From NCBI GenBank assembly GCA_016177305.1, contig JACOVK010000009.1, positions 1 to 20,760 of the forward strand: 20,760 bases of DNA. The letters are read 5' to 3'. Shown piece after piece: positions 20,430-20,760 of this stretch. The position numbers were made by a program, and so were the translations under genes. The stretch is from Parcubacteria group bacterium (lineage in GTDB: Bacteria > Patescibacteriota > Patescibacteriia > UBA2169). The notes beneath the pieces were generated by a model. That model searched no databases. It saw only the letters and a list, made by a program, of their open reading frames with translations, and was not told the DNA's origin. Position 1 is the first letter of the stretch. Every line of letters begins with the position of its first letter.

Positions 20430-20760
20430 TTAAGAGATCAATTTTTTAATCTCTACGGTATAAGCAACAAGCTGTTGATTCACGAGCATGAGGTCTTGCA
20501 CCATATCGTTATAAAACGGGTATTGTTTTTGAATCTCCTGCGGTGTTTTGTCATTATTTCTCTCTTTTTTTAATTCAGCCTCATACCATCTACGAAATTT
20601 GGCTTGCCACTTCGTCAGATGAGGCCTCATTCCTTTGTTTAATGAATCAACCAAAATATCAACGAGCTTTTTTGTATTACCTCTTTTCAAATGTCCCGCC
20701 GGGATTTCTTTAATCAATGATCTCATTTCTGAAAAAAGTTGATACCAAGAATTATAAACC
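20430..20760 (-). CDS. C-terminal part of an unrecognised protein (truncated by window edge)
   Basis: The frame is open from the TAA at 20430-20432 to the window edge, 109 codons, so the ATG at 20726 is probably internal (upstream residues read YNSWYQLFSE). I do not recognise the family. Visible: LFSEMRSLIKEIPAGHL, LVDSLNKGMRPHLTKWQAKF, RRWYEAELKK and a helical C-terminus ending KKLIS. No membrane segment or catalytic motif. The DNA is plainly AT-richer than everything before it, and it lies after a structured non-coding stretch on the strand opposite to pyrB. Together these suggest an acquired accessory gene. Function unknown. Confidence 0.65.
   Translation of the reverse strand, partial: VYNSWYQLFSEMRSLIKEIPAGHLKRGNTKKLVDILVDSLNKGMRPHLTKWQAKFRRWYEAELKKERNNDKTPQEIQKQYPFYNDMVQDLMLVNQQLVAYTVEIKKLIS

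Noticed and set aside
1..20760. CRISPR array, transposase, integrase, toxin-antitoxin or phage genes
   Set aside because: No regularly spaced repeats and no protein with the relevant motifs was found in the window.

Overview
The window looks like a chromosomal segment of a Candidate Phyla Radiation (Patescibacteria, probably Parcubacteria-like) bacterium. The evidence is the compact gene packing, a TruB of only about 210 residues joined to a small nucleotidyltransferase domain, a Mur ligase without the normal N-terminal domain, a MutY-like glycosylase without iron-sulfur cysteines, rpoBC apart from rplJL, few Shine-Dalgarno sequences with several likely leaderless starts, and short palindromic repeats inside reading frames. 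This is inference from gene character, with no phylogeny behind it. Most of the window is moderately GC-rich; the last 330 bases are clearly AT-richer.

Layout. Positions 99-3915 (minus): uvrB, then truB fused to a HxGH nucleotidyltransferase, then rplS with a terminator. A 75-bp divergent promoter region separates uvrB from ruvA. Positions 3991-6255 (plus): ruvA, a FemAB-type peptidoglycan bridge transferase and a sugar-phosphate nucleotidyltransferase, tightly packed. Positions 6308-6382: tRNA-Arg(CCG). Positions 6440-8530 (plus): a MurE-like ligase and a VTT/DedA-type membrane protein. Positions 8531-8841: a long control region with a perfect DnaA box, a near-consensus promoter set in inverted repeats, and a leader with four hairpins. 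Positions 8842-16006 (plus): rpoB and rpoC. Positions 16015-19010 (minus): a 5'-truncated SpoU methyltransferase remnant, a one-pass membrane protein with an RskA-like outer domain, a membrane-anchored DsbA-family thioredoxin, a MutY-like glycosylase and a small helical protein. Positions 19004-20194 (plus): pyrB with its own promoter, an apparent leader peptide and attenuator, and a strong terminator. Positions 20195-20429: structured non-coding DNA. Positions 20430-20760 (minus): the C-terminal part of an unrecognised protein that runs off the window.

The genes cover DNA repair (uvrB, ruvA, mutY), the cell envelope (FemAB, nucleotidyltransferase, Mur ligase, VTT protein), transcription and translation (rpoB, rpoC, rplS, truB, tRNA-Arg) and pyrimidine synthesis (pyrB). 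No CRISPR array, insertion sequence, prophage or recognised defence system is visible. The strongest undescribed candidates are (1) a pyrBI-like attenuator with an 18-codon leader peptide ahead of pyrB, (2) the four-hairpin rpoB leader and its palindromic promoter, and (3) palindromic repeats inserted in frame into three proteins, one of them at the TruB-nucleotidyltransferase junction.
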